A stretch of DNA of 64,000 bases from Rhodobacteraceae bacterium IMCC1335. GTDB lineage: Bacteria > Pseudomonadota > Alphaproteobacteria > Rhodobacterales > Rhodobacteraceae. Every line of letters begins with the position of its first letter. Position 1 is the stretch's first letter. The stretch lies in assembly GCA_039640495.1 (NCBI GenBank), contig CP046864.1, positions 992,001 through 1,056,000 on the forward strand, in the 5' to 3' direction. The notes under the pieces were generated by a model. The model had not been told where the DNA came from, did no database searches, and was given only the letters and a program-made list of their open reading frames with translations. Of the stretch, positions 28,546 through 37,966 are shown one piece after another. The position numbers and the translations under genes are program-made.

Positions 28546-31445
28546 GCCGCGCTCAGAGCAGTGCTGCAGCGCCGGCAGGTGCCAAGATGCTGATCTTTCC
28601 CGATATCAGGCAGAATTTTCCAGCAACGCTGGCATTTTTCACCCTCTGCTTTGGAAAAGGCAACGCCAATCCCAGGATGATCTGCAAGGGTAAACTGGCC
28701 CTGCTCTATCTGGCCTGCCGTCAGTTGCAGCGCCGATGTTATGCAAATATCTTCAAAGGGTACAGATTGCAGTGCCGCCAGCATCGCAGGATCGCTGATG
28801 GTGACGCTTGGCGCGGCTTCCAAACTGGCCCCAATAACTTTTTCAGAGCGTTGCACTTCCAAAGCCGATGTGACCACGCGGCGTGCAGAGCGGATCATTG
28901 CCCATTTTTCCGCCAGTTCTGGGTTTCTCCAAGCCGCGGGGGTCTCGGGAATATCCAGCAGGTGAACCGAGCTGTCATCGCCGGGGAACCGCTCAAGCCA
29001 GACCTCTTCCATCGTAAAGACCAGCACCGGGGCGAGCCAGGTGGTCAGCCGATGGAACAAAATATCAAGCACCGTACGCGCCGCGCGCCTTTGAACCGTA
29101 TCGCCATCGCAATACAGCGCGTCTTTGCGGATATCGAAATAGAAAGATGACAGATCGACGGTTGCAAAGGCAAAAACGGCTTGAAATACGCCTTGGAAAT
29201 CATAGGCATTATAGCCGCTGCGCACCTTTTCATCCAATTCCGCCAAGCGGTGCAAAACCCATTGCTCGAGCTCGGGCATGTCCCGCGGCGCGATGCGGTC
29301 GCGTTCGCTAAAATCGGCCAGAGAGCCGAGTAAAAACCGCATCGTATTGCGCAATCTGCGATAGGCATCGGCGGTATTTTTTAAGATTTCAGGTCCAATT
29401 CTAAGATCCGCAGAATAATCTGACTGCGCCACCCAGAGGCGCAAAATATCGCCGCCATATTGTTTTACCACTTGCTCGGGCGCCACCGTATTGCCCAAAG
29501 ATTTTGACATTTTCATGCCTTTTTCATCGAGCGTGAAGCCATGCGTTAGTACTCCGCGATACGGCGCATGGCCGCGGGTGCCACAGGATTGCAGCATCGA
29601 CGAATGGAACCAGCCGCGATGCTGATCGGTGCCTTCCAGATAAAGATCAGCCATACCGTCTTCGGATCCATCATCGCGATCGCGCAAAACAAAGGCATGC
29701 GTTGAGCCAGAATCAAACCAGACATCAAGAATATCAAAAACTTGTTCATAAGCTTCTGGGTCAACAATACCATCAAGGAAGCGGTTTTTGGCGCCCTCAG
29801 CATACCACGCATCTGCGCCTTCGCTTTCAAATGCGGCGGCGATACGGGCATTTACTTCGCCGTTGCGCAGCAAGAAATCCGGATCTGTCGGTTTGCCGCC
29901 GGTTTTGGTGAAACATGTCAGTGGAACCCCCCAAGCGCGTTGGCGCGAGAGCACCCAATCGGGGCGGGCTTCGATCATTGAATAAAGCCGGTTTCGGCCC
30001 GTTTTGGGCGTCCATTCGACCATTTTATCAATAGAATTCAGGGCCCGTTCGCGAATGGTTTTGCCGAATTTATCTTGATTATCGCCGACCGGGCGATCGA
30101 TTGCGGCGAACCATTGCGGCGTGTTGCGATAGATCAGAGGCGCTTTAGAGCGCCAGCTATGCGGATAACTGTGATTGATCTTTCCGCGCGCCAAAAGCTT
30201 TCCGCTTTCTGCCAGCTTCTCAATCACCGCCGCATTCACATTGCCTTCTTTGCCATTGGGTCTGAGAATTCTTTTGCCGCCGAAAAACGGCAAATCGGCC
30301 CGCATCGTGCCATCTTCCATTACATTATAGGTAAGCACTTGCTCCAGCATGCCCGCATCGCGATACAGCTCAAATTCATCCATACCATGGCTGGGGGCAC
30401 AATGGACAAATCCGGTGCCATCCTCTTCGGTCACAAAGGGCGCGGCGCGAAAATCGCGCGGCTCATCCCATTCGCCCTTGCTGCCCTCCATACCGGCCAA
30501 TGGATGCGACAGGCTTGTATTTGATAAATCGCCCGCATCACTGATGCGCGAAAAACTTTCGACTCGAGCCTTTTCCAGAACCGAAGCTGCTTGTTTATCC
30601 GCCAGAAGAACGCGATCGCCGGTTTTGACCCAATTGTCTTCGGGGGCGGCTGTCACCTCATAAACGCCATAAGAGATGTCTTGGTGATAGACCACACCGC
30701 GGTTTGAGGGGATGGTCCAGGGCGTGGTGGTCCAGATCACCACATCAGCGCCTTCTAGCGCAGGGTTATCGCTGTTTAGAACCGGAAAACGCACCCAAAT
30801 GGTGAAGCTCTCTTTGTCATGATATTCCACTTCTGCCTCTGCCAATGCGGTTTTTTCAACGGGGGACCACATGACCGGCTTTGAGCCTTGATACAGCGTG
30901 CCCGTCATCAGAAACGTCATGAATTCTTCTGCGATCACGCGTTCTGCATGATAATCCATGGTTAAATAAGGCATTTCCCAATTGCCGGTAATCCCAAGCC
31001 GTTTGAATTCTGCGCGCTGAACATCCACCCATTCAGCAGCAAATTTGCGGCATTCTTGGCGGAAATCGACCACGGGCACTGTGTCTTTATCGCGGCCATT
31101 TTTGCGATATTGTTCCTCGATTTTCCATTCAATTGGCAAGCCGTGACAATCCCAACCTGGGATATAGCGGGCATCTTTTCCCATCATTTGTTGGCTGCGC
31201 ACAACCATGTCTTTTAAAATCTTGTTGAGCGCATGGCCAATATGCAAATGCCCGTTCGCATAAGGTGGGCCATCGTGGAGGGTAAAGGGCTTACGGCCCT
31301 GCTTTTCCCTGAGGCGATTGTAGAGGCCCATGTTTTCCCATTTTTGCAACCATTCCGGTTCGCGTTTTGGCAAACCAGCCCGCATAGGGAAATTGGTTTT
31401 TGGAAGGTTCAAAGTCTCTTTATAATCGGGCGTTTCGGCGCACAT
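28542..31445 (-). CDS. ileS: Isoleucyl-tRNA synthetase
   Basis: Charges tRNA-Ile and edits misactivated valine. The 967-residue class I synthetase shows the HIGH motif [14 protein letters not shown] near residue 68, the CP1 editing domain with [14 protein letters not shown], the KMSKS loop [16 protein letters not shown] near residue 640, the anticodon domain, and C-terminal zinc cysteines in CQRCWKIL and GTCRRC. Complete. It is preceded by 236 bp without a gene (31446-31681), which should hold its promoter; no T-box is expected in this group or seen. Confidence 0.97.
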   Translation of the reverse strand: MCAETPDYKETLNLPKTNFPMRAGLPKREPEWLQKWENMGLYNRLREKQGRKPFTLHDGPPYANGHLHIGHALNKILKDMVVRSQQMMGKDARYIPGWDCHGLPIEWKIEEQYRKNGRDKDTVPVVDFRQECRKFAAEWVDVQRAEFKRLGITGNWEMPYLTMDYHAERVIAEEFMTFLMTGTLYQGSKPVMWSPVEKTALAEAEVEYHDKESFTIWVRFPVLNSDNPALEGADVVIWTTTPWTIPSNRGVVYHQDISYGVYEVTAAPEDNWVKTGDRVLLADKQAASVLEKARVESFSRISDAGDLSNTSLSHPLAGMEGSKGEWDEPRDFRAAPFVTEEDGTGFVHCAPSHGMDEFELYRDAGMLEQVLTYNVMEDGTMRADLPFFGGKRILRPNGKEGNVNAAVIEKLAESGKLLARGKINHSYPHSWRSKAPLIYRNTPQWFAAIDRPVGDNQDKFGKTIRERALNSIDKMVEWTPKTGRNRLYSMIEARPDWVLSRQRAWGVPLTCFTKTGGKPTDPDFLLRNGEVNARIAAAFESEGADAWYAEGAKNRFLDGIVDPEAYEQVFDILDVWFDSGSTHAFVLRDRDDGSEDGMADLYLEGTDQHRGWFHSSMLQSCGTRGHAPYRGVLTHGFTLDEKGMKMSKSLGNTVAPEQVVKQYGGDILRLWVAQSDYSADLRIGPEILKNTADAYRRLRNTMRFLLGSLADFSERDRIAPRDMPELEQWVLHRLAELDEKVRSGYNAYDFQGVFQAVFAFATVDLSSFYFDIRKDALYCDGDTVQRRAARTVLDILFHRLTTWLAPVLVFTMEEVWLERFPGDDSSVHLLDIPETPAAWRNPELAEKWAMIRSARRVVTSALEVQRSEKVIGASLEAAPSVTISDPAMLAALQSVPFEDICITSALQLTAGQIEQGQFTLADHPGIGVAFSKAEGEKCQRCWKILPDIGKDQHLGTCRRCSTALSAA

Positions 31446-31681
31446 GGTTTGGTATCCTTGGGGCGTGAGAAGATCGTATAATGTACGGCGGGCTGGCGCG
31501 TACGCGTTTTCCCGGCCACTCTTATTCTTAGAGCGCCGGGTAAATAATTCGATGATATGATGTACAAAAAACAGCCATTAAAGGCGCTTATAGGCCCCTC
31601 TCGCCTGCGGGTCTAGACCCTTCCGACCCTGTTGCAGAACAGTTTTCTGCCTCAATTTTGCAAAAGGGTGCCTTTGCGCTT

Positions 31682-33928
31682 TTATCCGCCATGCTTGGCC
31701 ATGAAATTGGCTGCCGTCTTGCGTAAATTATCGACACCTGCCAAGCGGGCCCGATCCAGTTCCACCTTCAAAGCTTTCAAGTCGGTACTCATTAGGGCCT
31801 GTTTGACAGGGCCAATAGAGGCGGGGCGCATTGATAACGTATGAAGACCCAAAGCCGCCAGGCAGACGGCTTCTAGCGGGCGCCCCGCATCCTCACCACA
31901 AAAAGACAGCGGTGTTTTATGCGCTTGGCACTTTGTCACGATGTCTTCAAGAAAGCTGAGAAAGCTGCTGCTCAACGTATCATAACGTTTGCGCACCAAT
32001 TCATTTTCGCGATCCGCAGCGAAGAAGAATTGTTTCAGATCATTGCCCCCGATCGATAAAAAATCCACCGAGTCAAAAAATGCTTTGGGGGCGTAATGGA
32101 TCGAAGGGGTTTCGATCATCGCGCCAACCCGCAGGTTCTTTGGCAGCGGATGACCTAGGATTTTCTCGCGCTCGAGAGCTTTGTCCATTTCGCTGCGCGC
32201 TTGACGAAATTCTTCATATTGCGCGATAAAGGGGAACATAATCGACAGATCACGCCCGTTTGCGCCGCGCAACAATGCTTGTAACTGCATGCGCAACACG
32301 CCTGGTTTGTCCAAGCCAACGCGGATCGCGCGCCAGCCCAGCGCCGGATTAGGCTCTTTCACTTCGGTCATATAGGGCAGCACTTTATCCGAGCCGATAT
32401 CAAGCGTTCTAAAAGTGACGGGTTTGTTTTGAGCTGATTCTAAAACCCGCGCATAGATTGCGCTTAGCTCTGAGCGTTTGGGCATTTGACTGCGCAGTAA
32501 AAACTGCAATTCGGTGCGAAAAAGCCCAACGCCTTCGGCGCCAGAGCTTTCGAGGCTAGGCAGATCAGCCATTAACCCGGCATTCATCAGCAAAGTGACG
32601 CGCGTCTTGCAGGCAGCGATGGCGGGGCTGTCGCGAAGGGCGGCATAGCGCTTTTGCGCTTTTGCTTGCATAGCGATTTTATCTTTGAAGGCGCTGGCCA
32701 CGCTGTCATCTGGGCGCAGATGGATCACACCGGCATCGCCATCGATCATGATGGGATCGCCGTTTAAGGCCTCGGTGGTGAGATTTTCGGCGTGAATGAC
32801 AAGCGGAATCGCTAGGGCCCGCGCCACGATTGCGGCATGCGATCCCACCGACCCTTCTTCAAGCGCCAAACCTTTTAGGCTGCGCCCATATTCCAAGAGC
32901 TCGGCGGTGCCAATATTTCGCGCTACCAAAATCGCATCGCTCGGAATCACCGCGCCCGTGTTGCGGCCCTGTCCTGTTAGGCTGCGCAACAAACGGTTCG
33001 ACAGATCATCCAAATCATGCAGGCGGTCGCGTAAATAAGGGTCGGCAACTTGTGACAGCCGCGCCCGCGCCGCCGATTGCTCTTTTTCAACGGCGGCCTC
33101 TGCCGAAAGCCCCTGATCAATATCGGTGTTCATCCGCCGCAGCCAGCCGCGCGAATTGGCAAACATACGATAGGCTTCCAAGATTGCCCTTGGCTCTTTA
33201 TCGCCAAAATGCGCCGCATCCAGTAAATCATCGATGCCGCTGCGCAGCTTTTCCAAGGCTGAGGACAGGCGCTGTTTTTCAACTTGCGGATCTTCAGCGA
33301 TTGGATTGGTAACCACAACGCGGGGTTCGTGCAGCCAAACATGGCCAGAAGCGGTGCCCTCTTGCACAGGGGTGCCGCGAAACAAAGCCGGTTCCTGATG
33401 TTGGGGCCTTAATGCTGCGCCTTCACCCACAAAAGCGCCTAGTTCGGCCATTTCTGCCAGAACCATCGCCACAATTTCCAGCCCGTAAATTTCATCCGAT
33501 GAAAATTCACGCGCGGTTTTGGATTGAACGACCAAGACACCAAGGCCCGAGCCGAGACGCTGGATGGGCACGCCCAAAAAGGACGAGTAAATTTCTTCGC
33601 CTGTTTCCGGCATAAACCGAAAGCCTTTGGTGGCCGGGGCATTCGCCGCGTTGATGGTGCTCTTGCGCGCGGCCACCCGCCCCACCAGCCCTTCTCCAAG
33701 GCGCAGGCGCGTTTTGTGAACGGCGTCGGCATGCAGGCCTTCTGTGGCGCAAAGCTCCAGCGTGCTCTTGTCTCTAAAAAGGTAGATCGAGCACACTTCC
33801 GTGCCCATTGAATCGGCGATCAAATGGGTGATTTTATCCAAACGGGCTTGGCCGGCTGAATCTTCTGCCAGCGTGCCACGCAAGCGCTTTAGCAGCTTGC
33901 GGCTGTTGGTTCCCGTGGTGTCTTCCAT
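31682..33928 (-). CDS. ptsP: Phosphoenolpyruvate-protein phosphotransferase PtsP (EI-Ntr)
   Basis: First enzyme of the nitrogen PTS, passing phosphate from PEP to NPr and then EIIA-Ntr. From ATG 33928 it is 748 residues; longer in-frame starts overlap lysC. It has an N-terminal GAF domain (about 20-160) with EVCSIYLFRDKSTLELCATEG, then the EI domains: the phosphohistidine region SVGSHAAIVARALAIPLVIH near 360-380 and the PEP barrel with GVGLFRTELQFLLRSQ and RTLDIGSDKVLPYM. The final GGNDLKQFFFAADRENELV and CGEDAGRP segments are intact. It follows lysC by 28 bp, so co-transcription is likely. Confidence 0.94.
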   Translation of the reverse strand: MEDTTGTNSRKLLKRLRGTLAEDSAGQARLDKITHLIADSMGTEVCSIYLFRDKSTLELCATEGLHADAVHKTRLRLGEGLVGRVAARKSTINAANAPATKGFRFMPETGEEIYSSFLGVPIQRLGSGLGVLVVQSKTAREFSSDEIYGLEIVAMVLAEMAELGAFVGEGAALRPQHQEPALFRGTPVQEGTASGHVWLHEPRVVVTNPIAEDPQVEKQRLSSALEKLRSGIDDLLDAAHFGDKEPRAILEAYRMFANSRGWLRRMNTDIDQGLSAEAAVEKEQSAARARLSQVADPYLRDRLHDLDDLSNRLLRSLTGQGRNTGAVIPSDAILVARNIGTAELLEYGRSLKGLALEEGSVGSHAAIVARALAIPLVIHAENLTTEALNGDPIMIDGDAGVIHLRPDDSVASAFKDKIAMQAKAQKRYAALRDSPAIAACKTRVTLLMNAGLMADLPSLESSGAEGVGLFRTELQFLLRSQMPKRSELSAIYARVLESAQNKPVTFRTLDIGSDKVLPYMTEVKEPNPALGWRAIRVGLDKPGVLRMQLQALLRGANGRDLSIMFPFIAQYEEFRQARSEMDKALEREKILGHPLPKNLRVGAMIETPSIHYAPKAFFDSVDFLSIGGNDLKQFFFAADRENELVRKRYDTLSSSFLSFLEDIVTKCQAHKTPLSFCGEDAGRPLEAVCLAALGLHTLSMRPASIGPVKQALMSTDLKALKVELDRARLAGVDNLRKTAANFMAKHGG

Positions 33929-33956
33929 GGGCGGCGTGCCCCCCGTTTCCCTTGGC

Positions 33957-35192
33957 TTAGGCGCTTTCGAGCCCAAATGCATGATGCAAGGATTGTACGG
34001 CAAGTTCCATATATTTCCTATCAATAAGAACGGAAATCTTGATTTCTGACGTGGCGATGACTTTGATGTTAATGCCTTCATCAGATAATGTTTTGAACAT
34101 TTTTGCCGCAACGCCGGATTGGCTTCGCATGCCAATTCCTACGGCCGATACTTTGGCGGCGTTCATATCTGCGATCAGGTCGACGAAATCAACATGGCTT
34201 TCAGTCTTTGCATCCAAAAGCGTTTTTTCAGCGCGGGCGACCTGATCGGTGGGGCAGGAAAAGGTCATATCGGTGCGGCCATCTTCGGCGATATTTTGAA
34301 TGATCATATCTACATTAACATTGGCCTCTGAAAGCCGTTCGAAAATCGCGGCAGCCGTGCCGGGGCGATCCTCAACCGAGACCAGCGTCATCTTCGCTTC
34401 ATCGCGCGAATAGGCTATTCCTGAAACAACATTGGATTCCATAATTTCTTCCTCGCTACAGACCAAAGTGCCGGCCGTTTCCGATGGTTCCTCAAAGCTT
34501 GACAATACTCTTAGTTTAACGCGGTAGCGCATCGCCAGTTCTACAGATCGGGTTTGCAAAACTTTTGCCCCCAGCGATGCCAGTTCTAACATTTCTTCAA
34601 AGGAAATTTTGTTCAATTTGCGGGCATTGGCTTCGATCCGAGGATCGGTGGTGTAAATCCCGTCAACATCGGTGTAGATATCGCAGCGCTCTGCGTCAAA
34701 AGCTGCCGCGAATGCGACTGCCGTGGTATCAGATCCACCGCGGCCCAACGTGGTAATCCGCCCCTCGGGGCTTAACCCCTGAAAACCAGCGACCACCGCC
34801 ACCCGCATGCCATCGGCAAACTTGCCGTTAATATTCTCGGTTGGAATTTCTTCGATCCGCGCGGCCGAATGGGTAGAGCTGGTGTTCAAGGGCACCTGCC
34901 AGCCTTGCCAGCTGCGCGCGGGGATTTCCATTTCTTGCAACACCAGCGCCATCAGCCCGGCGGTGACATTTTCGCCAGAGGACACAACCGCATCATATTC
35001 GCGCGCATCATGTAAAGGAGAGATATCATTTACCCAGCCTGCCAATTCATTCGTTTTGCCCGACATGGCTGATACGATCACGATAACATCATATCCCAGA
35101 GCCACTTCTCGCGCCACGCGTTTGGCAGCGCGCGTGATGCGGTCGATTGAGGCAACCGATGTGCCACCAAACTTCATTACCAAAACCGGCAT
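33957..35192 (-). CDS. lysC: Aspartate kinase
   Basis: Phosphorylates aspartate, the first step toward lysine, threonine and methionine. The 411-residue protein opens with VLVMKFGGTSVASIDRI, has TTLGRGGSDTTAVAFAAAFD, and ends with two ACT domains (about residues 265-411, with VSVEDRPGTAAAIFERLSEA and SAVGIGMRSQSGVAAKMF) for allosteric feedback by lysine and/or threonine. It is monofunctional, with no homoserine dehydrogenase domain. No lysine riboswitch was seen in the 65 bp before it. ptsP lies directly downstream. Confidence 0.96.
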   Translation of the reverse strand: MPVLVMKFGGTSVASIDRITRAAKRVAREVALGYDVIVIVSAMSGKTNELAGWVNDISPLHDAREYDAVVSSGENVTAGLMALVLQEMEIPARSWQGWQVPLNTSSTHSAARIEEIPTENINGKFADGMRVAVVAGFQGLSPEGRITTLGRGGSDTTAVAFAAAFDAERCDIYTDVDGIYTTDPRIEANARKLNKISFEEMLELASLGAKVLQTRSVELAMRYRVKLRVLSSFEEPSETAGTLVCSEEEIMESNVVSGIAYSRDEAKMTLVSVEDRPGTAAAIFERLSEANVNVDMIIQNIAEDGRTDMTFSCPTDQVARAEKTLLDAKTESHVDFVDLIADMNAAKVSAVGIGMRSQSGVAAKMFKTLSDEGINIKVIATSEIKISVLIDRKYMELAVQSLHHAFGLESA

Positions 35193-35257
35193 AATGGTCC
35201 TCTAAAGCTAAATTGCACCGCGGTGTAGGGCGAAGTAGAGCCAAGCGCAAGGGCGGT

Positions 35258-35704
35258 TCAGTTGGTTTTACGCTTAGGATCAAAGGGCAGGGGGGCGACG
35301 GGTATCCCCTCTTCCATAAGTTTTTTTGCCTCTGTAACTTTGGCTTCACCGTAAATTGCCCGCTCTGGCGTTAATCCGTAATGCATATCCCGAGCCTCTT
35401 GAGCAAAATCGGATCCGACATAATCGGCATTTTTTTCCATATGCGCCTTGAAGTCTTTTAGAGCCTGTTGCGCAGGATGGGGGGGGCCTTGCAAGGACTT
35501 TTGAGCGGCGTTGGGTTGCGCTATCGGCGCGGGCGCCGCGGCGGTGTTGACCCGGGGTGCCATAATCGCTTTTGTCACCTGGGTAGAGCCGCAGATTGCA
35601 CAGGTCACCATTCCGGCCTTTTGCAGTTTCTCAAACGCATCGGCAGATTGGAACCAGCTGTCAAAACTGTGCTTATTGCTGCATTTTAAGGAATAATTGA
35701 TCAT
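35258..35704 (-). CDS. DUF1178 family protein
   Basis: A 148-residue protein that starts MINYSLKCSNKHSFDSWFQS and carries paired cysteines in KCSNKH and TCAICGST, giving a probable zinc-ribbon-like N-terminal domain of about 45 residues. It then has an Ala/Pro-rich linker (about 50-75) and a helical C-terminal part with DYVGSDFAQEARDMHYG. This is the layout of DUF1178 proteins in alphaproteobacteria. Function unknown. It lies between waaA and lysC on the same strand. Confidence 0.85.
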   Translation of the reverse strand: MINYSLKCSNKHSFDSWFQSADAFEKLQKAGMVTCAICGSTQVTKAIMAPRVNTAAAPAPIAQPNAAQKSLQGPPHPAQQALKDFKAHMEKNADYVGSDFAQEARDMHYGLTPERAIYGEAKVTEAKKLMEEGIPVAPLPFDPKRKTN

Positions 35705-35755
35705 CTCTCGCCGTGCTCTATTCGCTCTGCGTTGTCAACGATTGCGGATTTGGAA

Positions 35756-37006
35756 TCAAGTTAAATCGGTAGTTGATATGGGCACTAGGTGTTCCAACTC
35801 ATCCATAATAACACTTATATCTACGCCATGAGACAGCGCTTTTGTGGCGCGCTGCGCAAGGTTTTGTTGCGCGCTGGGCGTCTTTAACGATAACAGGGCT
35901 TTGGATAATGCCTCAGCATCTGTTGCGCGTATCGCCGCTTTGTTTTGGGCGAGCGTTTCGTATTCAGCGCTGAAATTGCGCGTATGGGTGCCCGTGATCA
36001 GCGCGCATCCATAAGCTGCAGGTTCGTAAGGGGTGTGTCCACCGTGATTTTTGAAAGCCCCACCAACGATACATAGGCCCGAAGCAGCGTACCATTTGGG
36101 CATCTCGCCCAGAGTATCTGCCAGGATCACGTCAACCTTTTCAGGCCCGCTCGCTTGGTCTTGGCTATAGCGTTGTAGTCGCCAGCCCTGCGACAGGATA
36201 AGATCAGCGATCTCGGCGCCGCGCTTGGGATGGCGCGGCGCAATAATCAGCTGTAATTCGGGCCATGTTTGCCTCACCAAGCCAAATGCTTTTAAAATGA
36301 TCTCGTCTTCGCCGGGATGCGTGGAGGCGGCCAGGCATATATTGCGGCGTTTTGTTAAATCCAAATCGATCGTTTGGGGTTGATATAATGATTTCCAATT
36401 GAGCACAGGACCCATTTTTCTGGGATCAATCCCCAAGCTTTTGAAGCGCTGGTCAGAATCTGCATCTTGCGATTGCAGATAGGCTAAAGCGTTCAATAAT
36501 TTGGCGCTGAGCCTTGGAAACCGGCGCCAGAGATTCTGACCGCGCGCGCTCATCCGAGCCCCCAAGGCGGCAATTGGGATTCCCGCCGCGGCCAAGATGG
36601 CGATACGGTTGGGCCATAATTCGGCCTCAAAAGTCACATGCGCTGCGATTGGATATGCGCTCATGAACCTGCGTTGTGCCCAGCGTAAATCTAACGGTGA
36701 GAGCACTGCGTGATATCCAAGCTCTTCCGCCCAGAGACGCCCGGAAAGCGAATTACAGGTGATCAATAAGCTGGTTTGACCGTAACGCGCTGCAAGCGCG
36801 TCCAAAACTGGTTTAGCGGATTGCAGCTCACCATTTGAAGCGGCGTGTACCCAGAGCCATTTTTGCTCAGGGCGTTTCATGGCCACTGGTTTTCCAAACC
36901 TTTGCCAGAAATCTGCCCAGTCTTCGGTCCCTTTTAAACAGCGTATCATCAAAAGGAGCCCAAGCGGGAAGGCGGCAAAGTTTAAGAAGAGGCGGTATAT
37001 AAACAT
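35756..37006 (-). CDS. waaA: 3-deoxy-D-manno-octulosonic acid (Kdo) transferase
   Basis: Adds Kdo to lipid A precursors at the inner membrane during lipopolysaccharide synthesis. From ATG 37006 (MFIYRLFLNFAAFPLGLLLM) it is 416 residues with an N-terminal membrane anchor helix. The catalytic-base glutamate lies in WVHAASNGELQSAKP, VTFEAELWPNRIAILAAAGI follows in the N-terminal GT-B domain, and the CMP-Kdo site is in LGEMPKWYAASGLCIVGGAF and the following HGGHTPYEPAA stretch. Start 37006 avoids overlap with the preceding dioxygenase gene. Confidence 0.9.
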   Translation of the reverse strand: MFIYRLFLNFAAFPLGLLLMIRCLKGTEDWADFWQRFGKPVAMKRPEQKWLWVHAASNGELQSAKPVLDALAARYGQTSLLITCNSLSGRLWAEELGYHAVLSPLDLRWAQRRFMSAYPIAAHVTFEAELWPNRIAILAAAGIPIAALGARMSARGQNLWRRFPRLSAKLLNALAYLQSQDADSDQRFKSLGIDPRKMGPVLNWKSLYQPQTIDLDLTKRRNICLAASTHPGEDEIILKAFGLVRQTWPELQLIIAPRHPKRGAEIADLILSQGWRLQRYSQDQASGPEKVDVILADTLGEMPKWYAASGLCIVGGAFKNHGGHTPYEPAAYGCALITGTHTRNFSAEYETLAQNKAAIRATDAEALSKALLSLKTPSAQQNLAQRATKALSHGVDISVIMDELEHLVPISTTDLT

Positions 37007-37022
37007 GCGCAGGCCGTAGGGG

Positions 37023-37826
37023 TTATAAGCGGCTTTGGTCAAGTAGAATAGGAAACCAGTCTTCGCGCAACCGCTCGCCAGGTTGCATGGCATGGCCGGG
37101 AAAGGGTGGCGAGGTTGGACCCGGGCGCTCTATATAGCGCGCGTCATCCCCAAGCAAGCGAAGTGAAAACGCCCTGCGCCTCTTGGCGCTATGATTGCCG
37201 CGCGCGCCGTGCAGGGCATTAAAGTGAAATGCAACCGCATCTCCGGGCTGCATGTTATATTCGATGATGTTCATGCCCTCGGCATCCGGATCGGGCACGG
37301 GTTGGTAGAGATCGCTATCGGGATAAAAGTTTTGTTCTGATAGCCAGCGGGTTGGCAGCACAGGCTTTTGCCATTTATGCGATCCGGCAACCACGCGCAA
37401 ACTGTTTTCTTTTACCGGATCAAGGGGCACCCAAAAGCTTATATTTTGCTGGCCACCGGTGAAGTAATATGGTGCATCCGAATGCCATGGCGTGGGTTTT
37501 GACGTGCCCGGTTCTTTGACCAAAACATGCTCGTGGAACAATTGCACGATATCTGATCCCATCAGTTCTGCAGCGATTTGGGCAATATGTGGGCGATGAA
37601 TAACATCCGAAAATTCGGGGATGCGGGTCCAGTTGCAATAATCATCAAAGAACCGCCCGCTCTCAGTATCGGTTAGGTTTTCTGCAGCATAGGGCCCGGG
37701 ATGCTGCAGATTAAAGGCAACCCCGTCCCGCAGCGCTTGAACGCAATCGGCAAACATGCCGCGGATCAGCGTTACACCATCGCGACGGAATGCGTGAATT
37801 AAATCAGTGGTTAATAAGGGATGCAT
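37023..37826 (-). CDS. Phytanoyl-CoA dioxygenase (PhyH) family oxygenase
   Basis: Fe(II)/2-oxoglutarate-dependent oxygenase of 267 residues. The iron-binding triad is visible as His115-x-Asp117 in TPWHSDAPYYF and a distal histidine near 206 in AFHFNALHGARGN, followed by an arginine-rich stretch (KRRRAFSLR) that would bind 2-oxoglutarate. PhyH relatives hydroxylate many small metabolites, and the substrate here is unknown. It ends 16 bp before waaA, on the same strand, so they may share a transcript. Confidence 0.85.
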   Translation of the reverse strand: MHPLLTTDLIHAFRRDGVTLIRGMFADCVQALRDGVAFNLQHPGPYAAENLTDTESGRFFDDYCNWTRIPEFSDVIHRPHIAQIAAELMGSDIVQLFHEHVLVKEPGTSKPTPWHSDAPYYFTGGQQNISFWVPLDPVKENSLRVVAGSHKWQKPVLPTRWLSEQNFYPDSDLYQPVPDPDAEGMNIIEYNMQPGDAVAFHFNALHGARGNHSAKRRRAFSLRLLGDDARYIERPGPTSPPFPGHAMQPGERLREDWFPILLDQSRL

Positions 37827-37920
37827 GCGCGCCTCTTTCTCATCGGCGTGATCCTACGTGCCCAGATGCTTTTGTCTAGCCTTGAGTGGATGCAACGCAT
37901 AACGGGTAAGCCGTAAAAGG

Positions 37921-37948
37921 AAAAAGCCGCCAGCGTTGGCGACCTTTT
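37921..37948 (-). terminator. Imperfect hairpin after dctM, probable terminator
   Basis: About 19 bp past the dctM stop on the minus strand, a GC-rich inverted repeat (GCCGCC against GGCGAC, flanked by A4/T4 runs) would form an imperfect stem followed by a U-rich stretch. It sits before the dioxygenase gene and probably ends the TRAP operon transcript. Two mismatches lower my confidence. Confidence 0.5.
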
Positions 37949-37966
37949 AAATCTTGTATGACGGTC

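Noticed and set aside
28446..29150. 234-codon open frame on the plus strand opposite ileS
   Set aside because: It lies wholly or largely antisense to ileS (and the tadA tail), and its translation is basic and low-complexity without family motifs. The ileS motifs on the other strand are clear.
31446..31681. 236-bp gap before ileS, considered for a tRNA or T-box leader
   Set aside because: No cloverleaf arms, no TTCRA loop and no T-box-like element found; it is probably just a promoter region.
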